From Psilocybe azurescens (lineage: Eukaryota; Basidiomycota; Agaricomycetes; Agaricales; Agrocybaceae): a DNA stretch of 64,000 nucleotides. The stretch is from positions 124,001-188,000 of the forward strand of contig JAJIRX010000028.1 of the NCBI GenBank assembly GCA_023853785.1, written 5' to 3'. This document shows, in pieces, positions 50,510 through 61,945 of the stretch (the stretch's first letter is position 1; each line of letters starts with the position of its first letter). The notes below the pieces were generated by a model. That model saw only the letters and a program-made list of their open reading frames with translations. It did not search any database and was not told where the DNA came from. Position numbers and translations under genes: made by a program.

Positions 50510-51639
50510 ATCTGTTGCAGCGCTGGTAAGTTTCATTACCGAGCCAATCTTAACGCGGTTTACTGAACGACAATTGAATACATAGCCTATACATGAATAC
50601 CTGCCTTTGCAGCTTCGACATAAAACTGATCGTGAACGAAACGAAACCACGTCAACCTGTGGAGATTTGTGTAACACAGCATTCCCCTAATTGATGTTTT
50701 GTATAGACAAATCAACTCAATTACGATTTTGTTCAATGATTCATCACAGCTTCGATGGTTACATTGTCAGTTCTCGTTCCGTATGAGCCGTTGCAGCTCA
50801 ATAGTACCGTGTCAAGAACATTCACCCAGGAGAAACCGGGGCGTTAAGATAAAGGTTTCATCTAAGTTATCTCAATGAATACATATGTTCTCATTTGCTC
50901 TCTTTCAGCTATAAGATACAAATATAAGTCTTACGGGTGGGTTCCTCACTTCCCTCACATCGCATGACATGAGTTTATGCTACTCCAAAATACCTGGGCG
51001 CGCCGCGCATCTCGTGACGTGATCTGATGATTACCAGTGTCCACACTTTGCATCCTTGAGCGAGTGAGGTTTTCTGTCAGTGTCTGTAATCATCAAAACG
51101 AGATTCTGCCAAATTCTGGTATACATCGGTGTGGACTCTTCCTGAGCTCAGAGGTGTCTAGCTCTGTTGGGTGATTAAGCTTTACCTCTTTGTTCTAAGT
51201 GTTGTATTACACCATCAGTTTGAGATAGACTAGGGCGGTGACTGCCGGCGCCATTGTCCATCAAATTTCCCTTGGCACTCCCTGCTCCCACTACCACGGT
51301 CATTGCGACCAGGGCTCGATTCCGATTCGGACGACAAATATTCCGAGCTTAACCTTCACAACCGGCATCACCTCGAGCCGTGGCTGAACACAGATTATCT
51401 GTGCTGTATTAAGCTTTGTCTCGAGGACATTCGAACAGTTGTCGTCGCGATCCTTGTGAATTGATAGCCATTCGCGTCGTACGGAAATGTTCAGGGCAGC
51501 ATTTCCAGCCAGAGTAACTGTCTCTCCTTCTCTCTTTACTTCTACTACGAGAGCAGGCTCTATCTTTTTTTTCTTTTTTCTTCTTTTTTTTGTTTGCTAT
51601 TTAGGTGGTCCTCTTTGGTCTGGATCCTGCTAGACCAGG
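50510..51639. other. Intergenic region with CT-rich promoter tract
   Basis: No gene recognised in 1.1 kb. At 51561-51597 a nearly pure T/C tract lies 40-80 bases upstream of the next start codon; CT boxes of this kind mark many fungal promoters near the transcription start. Confidence 0.5.
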
Positions 51640-53659
51640 ATGCCGTCGTTTACAACAGTCATCGAGGATACTTCCCCTCTTCTTGTCTATTCCGCAAACT
51701 GGGGGCCGGGAAGTCAGAGACGGACACAAAGGCTGACCAGTAAGTCATTGATATTGCTTCTCCCTTACCACCAAATTCCTGATGATAATGAATACAATTG
51801 TCTTAGATACACACAGAGCAGCTTCACACTCACTCAGACGAATGGTGCATCCATGTCTTTCTCATTCTATGGCTCTTCCGTTGCTGTATATGGCGCCAGA
51901 CGAGGCAACCATGGGAGCTACAACGCCAAAGTTGATAGCTCTGCAGCCCTGCCGTTCAGCGGACAATCGAATACCGATCAATTCAACCAAACCATGTTCA
52001 CCGCCAACGTAAACTTGGGACTTCATAATCTATCGATTACAAATGGAGACAACACGTTTTTCGATGTGGACTACGTAAGTTGCCTTTTTGTCGCACTGTT
52101 GCCGTGTGCATGTCAGGCGACCTGACTTTTTCTCAAGGTCACTTTCGAGTCGAGTGTTGGTAAAGATGACGAGGATCTTATCGTCAACACGTACCAGGAT
52201 ACGCACCCGGCATTCTCATATACCCCTTCTTCTGCATGGAATACACCAAGCAATGTGGGAACTTTTTGGGTGGCTCGGGCCAGTGCGTAGCCAAACGCCT
52301 CAGTATCGAAGAATCGCCTGCTGACAGCAATTTAGCGCAACCACACAGTCCCAAGCAACTGCTACATTCACATTTCAAGTAAGATTACCTTCCTTAAAAT
52401 CGATCTGTAATCAAAAAGCTGATTTACTCCTATCAAAGGGCAAGTCCATCCATGCGCCAGAAAGCTGACGAGTAAAATTGACCATTGGCTCTTCCTATCT
52501 CAGGAGACGCAGTGGCACTGTACGGACCGGTTGGACCCAACTCTTCCGAGTACATACTCTGTTCAAGTGGACAAACAAACGCCATTGTTCTTCTCCGCCA
52601 ACAAGGTATTCTACCACCCACAGCAAGTGCTATACTTTGCAGGAAACCTCGGTGCCGGACCGCACACGCTGCAAATTCAACCATTAGGACAAACGGGAGA
52701 ATTTGCTATCGATTATGCCGCTATCTACACAACCCCATCGCTAGGAGGCAGGTGAGAATGGCGCTGGCTCTGGACTGATGGAGATATTGACGCACGAAAC
52801 CGATCATATAATTAGCTTCCTCGAAACAGCCCCGACTGTAAAGTGAGTCTTCATCAATGAAACAGTGAAACCTTATCGGAAACCAGAAATACTTATTTTC
52901 TATCTGACATATGTAGGAACCGAGTTCCTCCAGGCGTTATCGCGGGACTGGTCTTCACCACGATGCTTGCCGTGCTCGCATGTCTTTTCTCTGGCTTCCT
53001 GTTGTGGCGCCAGCGCCATACCCTGAGCCCGAGCTACAAGCACAAGCAACCTAAGCCTGTCGTTGGCGTGCAAGGCCCCGAGTTCGCCCAGCCGTTCTTG
53101 ACGTACCCAACCTTCCAACCGAGCGTTCCACGGAGCACACGGAGCAGTGTTCATTCTCGGGCGTCATCTCAGTACAGCTCACATGTGCTGACGCCACTCA
53201 CGGTGCCCATCACGATGACAATGTCGAGCGTCCCTCCCCACAGCGTGGCTAGAACGTATTCCGAGCTCAACACTACGTATAGGTCTGGGTCGCCGTCCAC
53301 GGAAGCGGATGCTCCACTGTCTGCTACTATGGATGTTCGTTATATTCCATGGTTTTGATATTCAACACCACCTGACTGATTATGAATATCGTCATTAGAT
53401 ATCTGAGGCATCAAGCTCGACACATGCTCAACCATGTCAATTCCCATCCGAAAAGACCCTCATCATCATGAGAAATCCCACAAGCTTGCAACAACAGATC
53501 TACGACGAGCCTAGTGCGAAAGGATCATACTTAGGACTCCAACTCCCGATTCATGAACCTATATCTCCTCTGACGGCACCACCAGAGTACTCGCAAAGAC
53601 CTCTGACAATGACTACGGCTATGGCTCAGGTTGGTCAACTGCATGTCGCCAATACCTAA
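51640..53659 (+). CDS. Type I membrane protein with two beta-rich extracellular modules
   Basis: Function unknown; same family as the genes at 59.4 and 63 kb. Module 1 reads 'YTQSSFTLTQTNGASMSFSF', 'GSSVAVYGARRGNHGSY', 'LGLHNLSITNG' and 'FFDVDYV'. A 'YTPSSAWNTPSNVG' segment is followed by module 2 ('ATATFTFQ', 'GDAVALYGPVGPNSS', 'FFSANKVFYHPQQVLYFAG', 'GAGPHTLQIQ', 'GEFAIDYAAIYTTPS'). One transmembrane helix ('GVIAGLVFTTMLAVLACLFSG', about 52936-53000) precedes a 200-residue cytoplasmic tail rich in Ser, Pro and Tyr. No classical signal peptide is visible at the ATG at 51640. Three indels break the frame: a missing G at 51711-51715, a missing T at 52263-52267 and an extra C at 52546-52547. 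Glycan binding is an inference from the fold-like pattern. Confidence 0.8.
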
Positions 53660-54256
53660 AAGAAACATTGAATATTTTGGGAGTTTTCGTTGGGGAAATT
53701 GGTTGGGATATTTATAATGATCACTTTGTATTTTGAGGCGAGGGTGGGCCGTACAAGTCCCTGTCATTCTTTTACACACGTTCTGCTGTAACATATATTT
53801 TCGCTAATAAAACGTTGTAGCCGCATTGAGCATTCTGTGGCTGACATGCATGTTGAAACCGGTGTCGCGAAAAAGGAACCACCATACAGTATTATGTAGA
53901 GAAATTAAATTACATTTCAAATGAGCAAATATTCATACAACTCTCCTCATCCGCCACCTTCTATTCCCTCGAAACTAGCTAGAATGTACACGTACGTATA
54001 AAATAACACCCCTTCTCCTCTCCTCTCCGGGGGACTCCCTACAAGCCCCTTCATCACGACCCTACACAGTCAGAAATGTAAATAAATGGCTAAGATATAT
54101 GATATGAAAAATCTGCAGAAAAAATTGGACCATTCTAGAGAGAAAAAGCACAAAAATGGGTTCTAGAGTCTGTTGTCCATCCTGACCCTTCCGTCCGTTT
54201 GTTGAAAGACCTTGAATTTGGGAATGCAGTTCGTCTATGGTGGAATCAAAACTCCT
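53660..54256. other. Convergent spacer
   Basis: It holds the 3' flanks of the plus-strand membrane protein and the minus-strand carrier gene, including an AT-rich 3' UTR with AATAAA-like sequence near 53807. No gene recognised. Confidence 0.5.
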
Positions 54257-56231
54257 TTACCTGCGTAAACCGTCAGAATGCCTTGCTTGCACAGAATTGA
54301 AAGGGGGACGAAAACGTACTAGTTCATACGTGAAAAACGAGGTTGCAATACTGGGGGCAACTTTGACTGGATGCAAAAGAGTTGCATTAGTCTACAAGAT
54401 CCGTTCGAGGACAATAAGAGCAACTGACGTAAATTTGGCCACAGGCCACGGTAAAGCCCTGCAACGCCTTCAGTTCGTACGATGCTTGTCAGCGCGTCGA
54501 TAGCGCCGTTATATTTGATCGAGCCGCCTTGAATACCCGTCACCTGCATCTTCCGACGGAGCACATCAAAAGGGTACGTCAAAGTCTGCGAGATCGACCC
54601 TGAGAATGAGAATGCTTGTCAGGATTCAAATCGTCATGTTCCTCGACAAAGAAGGCTCACCAGCCAAGGCTCCGCAACTCAGCTTTCTCCACACGCTGCT
54701 CTTTCCTGGGGGAGTAACGACCCCTCTCAAGAATTCGTATGCGGCGAAGTTGATTCCGACATAGGGTGCTACACCCACGGCCGTCGTCACTAACCCACGG
54801 TACAACGCCCGCACCCCACCTTCTTCGCGCATGATCTTTAAAGTCATGCCCCATATCGTTAAATCCGCCTTGGTATACGCCGACGCAGTGACGCCACCCA
54901 GACTCGAGGCAACGGCTGACGAAGTGTGGTAAGCGGACGCCAACGCGTGCTTGACCTGTTGCCCGGCTATTGCATTAACTGGCGCGGCCTTCGTGGAAAG
55001 GGGTACTGCGGTGAGGGATACAGAAGCGGTGGCAATCGACAGTCGGGACCGCACGAGGTCTAAGGGGTATGTCGAACCTGTATCATCACAACATGGTGAG
55101 CACAAATGGCGTAATATACGTCATCGGGTCTGATGACTGAGTGTTCCGAAAACCAGAAGAAGACATACAGACAGAGGTGATACCAGCGAGGGCGCCGCTA
55201 GCCAGTCGTTTCGGGGTATCGAGTTCTTTCGAACCATGTTTAGTAAACCACTGGGAAAACATCGCAAGAAGTATGACGTCAGTTTCGGGAAAATTGAACG
55301 GAAATGAATGTAGGCAATAATAGGGATGGCTGCAACTGACGGCCTAAGATGCCTGTCAGGACCACGAAGACTGGCAATGAAGACCTTGGACAACATGCTG
55401 GAGGGGCTTTGGGGGAATATGGGTGCATCGCAAGACCGGACCGCAAGCCAAGAAATGGACCATGAACCTTGTCGGGCTCATATATATCGGGGCCCGCCTC
55501 AGCCCTAACCGATGCACCAATAAGCAAGCCACGTTCCCGCGAGCCTGCGAGCAGTCCGCACCCATCGCGTCCAAGAATAATATCACTTTTGTGTCGAAAT
55601 GAAAGCCAATTTCCGCCATAGCCTTGTCGCTTTGAAAAGAGTTCCTCACCTTCTTCAACTGTTCATATGTAGTGAATTGGACAGCACTATGGGTCATGTC
55701 AGTATAAGAGACTTTGATGTAATATGCAGAACATGTGCACGACAGCCGGGCCAACGCCACAAGTATGAGGTGCTCACCTGTAAGGCACAATACGCAGACA
55801 ATTAATGCCATTCCCTCTCATGAAGCCCTGGAAGCCCTCCTCCTTCCACATCCTGATTAAACTTCTCCAGACCCCCTTATATTGTGAATCACTCCCGCGC
55901 GGCTGCACCTGTCTGAACCGGTGCAAGCGGCATGAATTTACGGTCAAAGATCGAGCAGAGTTTGTAGGCTTACTGAATGATCTTCAGCCTTTCTAGTGGG
56001 CTGACAACAGTCCTCGAAGCAGCTCCCGCGCATCCTCCAGCTATTTCACAATGGATCAATAAATATAGAAATTGAGCGAAGAGAAGAATGCCTGAACTTA
56101 CCCACAAAATACGAAGCAACTTCCGGACTGATCATGAACGACGACTTCTTGACAGGATTCACTGCCTGTGCGATTGTTTCAGTCGACGACGACGCAGTCG
56201 TGGACGAGCTGGTAGCCGCTGCACTTGTCAT
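54257..56231 (-). CDS. Mitochondrial carrier family (SLC25) protein, YPR011C/CoA-PAPS carrier-like
   Basis: An inner-membrane transporter with the three-fold carrier repeat. Signature P-x-[DE]-x-x-[KR] motifs appear once per repeat: 'SPLERLK' (about 55990), 'YPLDLVRSRL' (about 55070) and 'YPFDVLRRKM' (about 54560). Each is followed by the second half motif: 'EEGFQGFMRGNGINCLRI', 'EGGVRALYRGLVTTAVGV' and 'EGVAGLYRGLWPNL'. The N-terminus is Ser/Thr/Ala-rich ('MTSAAATSSSTTASSS') and 'ISPEVASYFV' enters the first helix. The end 'KVAPSIATSFFTYELVR' is followed by a short tail and TAA at 54257. The best match in layout is the fungal carrier group related to yeast YPR011C (APS/PAPS) and to CoA carriers; the substrate is not proven by sequence. 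At least six introns are present. Confidence 0.87.
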
Positions 56232-57458
56232 GATGAGATAGTAGACTGTGAAGCGAGCATGAAGCGACTAGAAGATATGCTGTTCGTTGCAGTCCTTTCA
56301 GTGGGATGTATGAAAGGAGGACAGCGGTCTATGCGGGAAGAGGGGGAGATCGCACTGGGAGGTGGAGGTGAACGAGGAAAGGGAGGCGAACTGTAAAGTT
56401 TTAGTTCCGATTTGGGCAGAATACCGATTGTAACAATGATGCATCACGTGCATGGAGTCCATTCATCCGCTTCAACTTGCGGCGGACAGTCGCTCTATTC
56501 ACTGATCAACACCGTCAAAACACCGTCGGGCGGTGCATCCTACGTTAGCACCGCATCTTAGACTCTAGACAATGTACACAGCGGTGAAGGGGGCAAACTA
56601 ATGTACCCCGACATTCTTTACACGATTTGTTCAACCCACTTTCAAAAACCGACAATCGATAGCAGAAACTGCAAGCGTCCTAAGCGGAGCGACCTTGCAG
56701 GAGCTGGCGGGAGTCCTTCCCCATCGGATGGATGCGGGAGATTAATCGTACCCAGCTTATCATAAACTGGCTTCGGTCTAATGAGGATTGTCCAACACCA
56801 GCCGCCAGGCTTTCAGGGGCCGTCTCCAAGCCTCCTTAGACTCGCTCCGCACAGGTTTGCTCACTGACTCTGGATACGTAAAGATCACAACGCATATTCG
56901 ACACTGCACGCAATACATTATATAACGTGGTGCCCAGCCCAACCCAACCTACCTCGAGTAACTCAGTGTATTTTACCATGTCTGTCAGGCTAACACGTGC
57001 CCCTCTGAATCCCAATCAAAGGTAATGGCCTACGAAGCGGGAAATTAGCGCCAAACCTACTATGAGAGAATTTTACTGTATATGTTCTTTCTGGAAAGGC
57101 TGCATCGAATTCGGTTCCTGTATTACGCTTATGCTAAACCATGTTGACGCCCGAACCTCGAGCCCGGTTCTTAGGAGGAAGCTAAGAGTCGGTCCTGGGC
57201 ATGTACAAGTATAGCACAGACGCAGTATTGCCCCGTCGATGAAAACCCATAACGGCCCAATAATAATAAAATACCATTTGAAAATGTGCAATCCGACTCT
57301 GGAGGAACGGCGAATCAGTATCAGTACTAACTTCAAGTTTGCCAGAAAGGGAAGCGTATTTCGGCTCAACAGGTTCGATATTAGCGGAAGGCAACCCCAT
57401 CTGGAGGCGTGATGTCGAAGAGCGCGTCTCACGCTTCATTGAGAACGATCAAAGTACT
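56232..57458. other. Intergenic region, no recognised gene
   Basis: It includes the carrier promoter and 1 kb of unassigned sequence up to the inverted-repeat element. Overlapping minus-strand frames at 57073-57439 show no family features. Confidence 0.5.
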
Positions 57459-58207
57459 ACAGTAGACTCCCTCATAACCCATACCTCTCGGTGGACTGCT
57501 CAGAGTATGGGTTATCAGGGAGTATGGGCTTTGAGGAATGGGCGAAGATATTATTCAAAAAATTGAAAAATTTTCAGAAAGATATATAGATTATGTATCA
57601 TAGTTAGAACCTTCATTAAGTCTCCTACCCATTCCCTTAGCTTCTTCATAATTGCCTTTCCATTTTTTTTCAAGCCTTTCGAGCTCCCTTTCGTAGTCTG
57701 AGGCTTTTTTGAGGTCATACAGAATACACTCCTCCTCAACGGTGTTTGCTTCGTGGTCCAACCACCTCTCATTGGCAGATGAAATACTTTCTCTGTGTGA
57801 TAGTTTTGAGGCTAATACATCTTTCTGAGTCTTGATTTTGTTCGAAATTTTGTTGAGACCTTTTTCAAGAATATTGAAAGGTTTTGGAGCCATGGTAAAA
57901 GTTTGTTGGTTCACAGTAAAATGTAATAAAAGGTCCATTTTCAATATCCTGAGTGGTCACTAGTGGCACATCAGCACATCACTGTGATCCGTGCCCATTC
58001 AATTAATTTGGTTCACTATGTAGCTCAGGGTCAACGGTAATCTAGCACCCATACCTATGGGTTTTTTCTCCGGGAGGGGTATGGTTATTACGGTTCTACG
58101 GGTTATGGTTTGCATTTCCCTGCGAACCAACTTATTGGACCGAAAAATGTATGGAGTATTAGGGAGTATGGGTTATCTAGGCTATGGGTTACGAGGGAGT
58201 CGACCGT
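57459..58207. mobile_element. Small DNA transposon-like element with 22-bp terminal inverted repeats
   Basis: The sequence at 57459-57480 (acagtagactccctcataac...) is the inverted complement of 58186-58207 at 19 of 22 positions. The trinucleotide ACT directly flanks both ends (57456-57458 and 58208-58210), consistent with a 3-bp target-site duplication. Subterminal copies of a 'tatgggtta' motif recur at both ends in both orientations (57474-57515, about 58050-58190), as is common for transposase-binding regions. A perfect hairpin, 'ataacccatac' with its inverse, lies at 57474-57515. At 749 bp with a 100-codon ORF and no transposase, it is non-autonomous. Superfamily unknown; a 3-bp duplication is seen in CACTA and Harbinger types. 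Confidence 0.7.
57591..57893 (-). CDS. Small charged protein carried inside the inverted-repeat element
   Basis: A single 100-codon frame from an ATG at 57893 ('MAPKPFNILEKGLNKISNKI'). It is highly charged and predicted helical, with the central block 'RWLDHEANTVEEECILYDL' followed by 'ASDYERELERLEKKWK'. I recall similar acidic 'WLD-EAN-V-E' and 'ASDYER-L-RL' blocks in repeated hypothetical proteins of mushroom genomes, but I cannot name a family. It has no DDE, zinc-finger or helicase motifs. An upstream in-frame Met at 57944 exists. Its location wholly between the inverted repeats suggests it is cargo or a remnant of a larger transposon protein. Confidence 0.55.
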   Translation of the reverse strand: MAPKPFNILEKGLNKISNKIKTQKDVLASKLSHRESISSANERWLDHEANTVEEECILYDLKKASDYERELERLEKKWKGNYEEAKGMGRRLNEGSNYDT

Positions 58208-59371
58208 ACTGCTTACAACGGAGGTGTCCTCGGCCCTGAACTATTCGATGTGCATGCTACTGTGTACAACTCATCTCAACGACCCCATCAGGACTCGTAA
58301 CAGTTTTTTTTTTTTTACAGCGGGAAGAAAAACGGCAGAATTATACCGTGGGCGCCGCGACTGAACCTGTAATCACGTTAAATGATAAAGCTCTGGGAAG
58401 AATATACCACAACGAGTGCTGTTTGGCATCAAGACACCTTGGGGAGAACATTTCTTATCGACTGCAAGGGCAAGGGCATTTTCTTCTCCAAGAAAAACTT
58501 TTCTATGTACACTTGGCGAACACAATTAGGACTGAAAGTGCAGCCTCCTGCGTTCCCTAAAAGCGAAAGAAAAGCAACAATATTGACAACTCCGCCGGAG
58601 CACGAACATCGCACGATTGCGACGGAATTAAGCTTGTACGGCTTTAGACAGATTTAGGGTCTTAGATAACACTATCTATCTCATGAGCGTTCGGACACTT
58701 ACAGAATCATCGCCGTCGTAATCAATCTTGGTTATGATTATTGATGAACAATATTTGAGTGCAGTGAGACCCGGTCACCAAGAAATTAGAATCATCATGG
58801 AGTGCTGCTACAATTACTCTTGTAGTTCACATCAGAAGCATCTCACCAACATTGAGCTCCGTCAGATCATGGAGCATTTGGTACGCTTCAATCAGAACAT
58901 GAGCTGATTAAACTCCATTGAACTGTTCGGGTGATACGGAAGACGCTCTTGGCTCGGTTACCCCTTTTATGAGTATGTTTAATCTATTTTTAGAACATGA
59001 AACTGAAATAGACGCTGGAGGAAAATGAAACGGAAGTTGTCATCTCCAAGAGGAACTCCTGTACGGATCGACAGAATGTATCCTAGCCCAGTAGAATGGC
59101 GTACTAACTTATGAATTAGTAATTGCCACCAGGTAAGAAACTGAGATGATATGTTCTAGTTGAATCCTGATGCGGTCACCCTATAGCAGTCTGCGAGCTT
59201 CCAGGTCAAATTGCATAATGTAAAGCGTTAGGTGTCCTTCCCACCGTCTATATTAATACAATATCGGTATGTACGAGCAAGATTTATTAAAGAAGCCCTC
59301 AAAAAGCACGACCACCGTGAAGGCCGACAATGTATACGAAACACACACGTTCCATCACGATAGCAGCCATG
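58208..59371. other. Intergenic region, no firm gene
   Basis: A 91-codon frame at 58382-58657 ('WEEYTTTSAVWHQD...') is unassigned. From about 59060 the sequence is homologous to that downstream of the 62.9 kb copy, as part of the duplicated block, and represents 3' flank. Confidence 0.45.
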
Positions 59372-61096
59372 CTATTGATACTGGGGTGGCTGCGTTATCA
59401 CGCTAGATATACTGACTCTCCGCTGCTGAGTTGAGGACCCAGTCACTGGCGATTGTAATGTGGATCCAACGGACGCGGTATCAAAAGAACCAAATCTTTG
59501 TTCATCATGATGTGGAAAGGTGGTTTTCGGGAACGGCCTAGCTGTCCACATGGATCCCGTGCGCCGCACAGCCTGAGAGCGAATATCTTGAGGCTGAGGC
59601 TGAATATATTGAGGCTGAATATCTTGAGGCTGAATATCTCGAGGCTGAGGCTTATAGGAATTTATCGTCCGACGATAGTGCCACACGACGAATATTGAAA
59701 AAAGGCTAGTCAAAACCGCGATTGTTGTGGAAAGTGCTAGGCCTGCAATCACACCTGGTGTCAGTTGTCTAGAAAAAGGACAGAAGCTATGAGCATGGCG
59801 GTCTTTTCTGTCTAGAGAGCCACAAACCTTGAGTTGGCGGGGCATGATACTATGGTGTGTCCTGTGTTAGATGTCTGTATCCCACCACTAGATAAAGTGG
59901 GAGATCCTGCGGAGAGATAACTATGGAAGAGAGTCAAAACAAATTAGTTCAGTCATTCAAGTAAACGAAGTAAAATGCAGATGCTCACGCTCCTCCCAAT
60001 GACGGCGATGTATAGACAGTAGCAAAGTCTATAGCAAACTCTCCTGAATGTGGAGAACTGGCAAGCTGTATGACCAGAGAGTGCTGCCCAGCCCCAATAT
60101 TTGCTTCCAAAGAACAAGAGTTGCTGCGGATGGTAAAATTGCTTATTTGCTGAGAACAGAGACGAAGTTCCGATTGTCAATTTGAGCAAAGTATCCGGAG
60201 GTAGAGTTGGGACCGACAGGTCCGTATATTGCAATTGCATCTCCTAAGACAAAGACGGCCATGAACATCTCATATGATAAAGCATATAAACGGCAAATTA
60301 CCCTTTCAATTTATAAGAATCAAACATCAGTTACTCTAGAATTGAAACCGTCTCAGAGAGATTGCTGACCTGAAAGAGAACTCAACCTTGGAACCAGGCT
60401 GCGTCGTTGCACTAATAATGTTCATGAGTAAGTCAGTCATTAAATATAATATACCATAACGACATACTGGCCTGAGCCACCAACAAACGTTCCAACGTTA
60501 CCTGGCGTATTCCAGGAGGAAGCGGGAGTGTAGGTGAACGCTGGATGTGTATTCTGGTATGTGTTGACGATTATATCCTCATCATCAACACCAATATTTG
60601 ACTTGACCATGATCTACGAGATACTATCGTCATATTTTGTAACCAGGAAGCACTTCAATGCGAAGCTCACATAGTCAACATCGAAGAATGTAGTACCATC
60701 ATTGAATACGGTAAGGTTATGTTGCCCCAAGTCGAAATCAGAGCTGAACATGACCTGATTGAATAGATCAGGGGTAGCCTTTCCGTCGAATTGAATGGGA
60801 GAGCTGTCGTCGATGGTTGCGCTGTAGGCTCCATGATTTCCACGCTTTGCGCCATATACTGCCACGGAGCTACCATGAAATGCGAAAGACATCGAAGATC
60901 CCATGGCCTGAGTAACCGTGAAGCTGCTCTCTGTGTATCTAGAACCGCAGATATACTGTAGATATGAATATAAAAATGTCTGTTTAAAGGCTCACCGTTC
61001 AGCAGATGAATCATCTGAGGAATGACCAGCTCTCCAGCCTTCTGAATAGAGAATCATTGGGGACGTATCTTCAAATATTGTAGTGAACGATGGCAT
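59372..61096 (-). CDS. Two-module type I membrane protein, tandem copy A (second module disrupted)
   Basis: Paralogue of the 51.6 kb gene. The start at 61096 gives 'MPSFTTIFEDTSPMILYSEG', almost the same start as the 51.6 kb gene. Module 1 shows 'YTESSFTVTQAMGSSMSFAF', 'GSSVAVYGAKRGNHGAY', 'LGQHNLTVFNDGTTFFDVDY', then 'YTPASSWNTPGNVGTFVGG'. Module 2 has 'GDAIAIYGPVGPNSTSGYF'. The helix 'GVIAGLALSTTIAVLTSLFSI' (about 59690-59750) and a tail ending 'VISSVITQPPQYQ'-like at 59372 follow. Compared with copy B at 63 kb, module 2 has an extra G at 60172 and an extra base at about 60113-60118, which shift the frame into a stop. The tail contains a 15-bp repeat expansion absent from copy B. It may be a pseudogene or carry sequence errors. 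Confidence 0.7.
59583..59652. repeat. 15-bp coding minisatellite in tail of copy A
   Basis: A unit like 'tgaatatcttgaggc' repeats four to five times with small changes, encoding successive 'DIQPQ'-type pentapeptides. Copy B at 63.16 kb has only one unit at the matching place, so this is a recent expansion or contraction in frame. Confidence 0.8.
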
Positions 61097-61749
61097 CCTC
61101 TCGGGGAATCTTTCGGAACTTGATCTGAGGTGTGTTGGAAGAAAGAAAAGGAAGAGGTATAGTATCACTTCAGGGCTTTAAATCACTGATGATTGTGATA
61201 AAAATCGAAGCCATTAAATCAAAATACGAACATCATTGGTTAAATTTACTATGATTGCGATGCGGACTCGAGTGCCTCGTCGGTACATTGGTGTCATTAG
61301 ACAGCCTTCAGTATTCCTCATTGGGTCCAAGCAGAGAGATTTATAGCTCAGGGGATCTTGAGCGGTCGCTACGTGATTCTAATTCGACAAGCATGCATTT
61401 ACTATTGTGGACGTCCTGTGAGTCGCTCTCTGTAAGAAATGATAGATCTATTTTTATGACACAGGATGCGGGCGGGCGACATCATAGCCGAGTCTGCAGC
61501 TCTCCACACATCAGGTTGTGTCGTTGCTGCCTTCTTGAAGAAGATTCTCAGATCAACACGAGTCTAAAAAAATGCTCAGAATCCAATGGTGACGAATATT
61601 TGGTGTAGTTAAGGGGAGTGGAACAGGGGACCTCGGTTGAGTGATAATTCTCAGTGATCGCTATTCATCTCATTCTCGTATTTATACTGCCAGAATTTGT
61701 TGGCAGCTTGTCAGGTGCATTGGAAAGAGATATAGTACTCATGTACCTC
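61097..61749. other. Intergenic region upstream of copy A
   Basis: It is the likely promoter of copy A. A 117-codon plus-strand frame at 61255-61608 shows no family features. Confidence 0.5.
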
Positions 61750-61945
61750 TGGTATTATAAGTTTCTGATTTTCATGGATCGATCCCGAACAAATACCCAT
61801 TACAATTGTTGTCGATGGTTGCATGGAATGCACCATGATTTCCGCACTTTGCGGCAGATACTGCCACGAAGGTAGCATAGAATGGAAACGACATCGAGGA
61901 TCACACGATCCGAGTAACGGTGAAACTGCGCCTTGCGTAGCTAGA
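61750..61945 (-). pseudogene. Relic exon of the two-module membrane protein family
   Basis: The sequence aligns with the module 1 exon of copy A (60800-60950): stretches such as 'gtcgatggttgc', 'ccatgatttcc', 'atactgccacg' and 'gaaa.gacatcga.gatc' are shared in order. The minus frame gives 'VILDVVSIPFYAT' and 'VAVSAAKCGNHGAF', matching 'VYGAKRGNHGAY' of copy A. Key residues have changed, and no start, module 2 or membrane exon is adjacent. It is a truncated, decayed copy lying between copies A and B. Confidence 0.7.

Noticed and set aside
57470..58200. Repeated 'atgggtta' motifs looked like interstitial telomere repeats (TTAGGG).
   Set aside because: The unit is not a regular TTAGGG hexamer array; the copies are spaced, occur in both orientations and cluster at the ends of the inverted-repeat element, which fits transposon subterminal repeats better.
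58382..58657. A 91-codon plus-strand frame next to the inverted-repeat element as its transposase remnant.
   Set aside because: It lies outside the terminal repeats and has no transposase motif.
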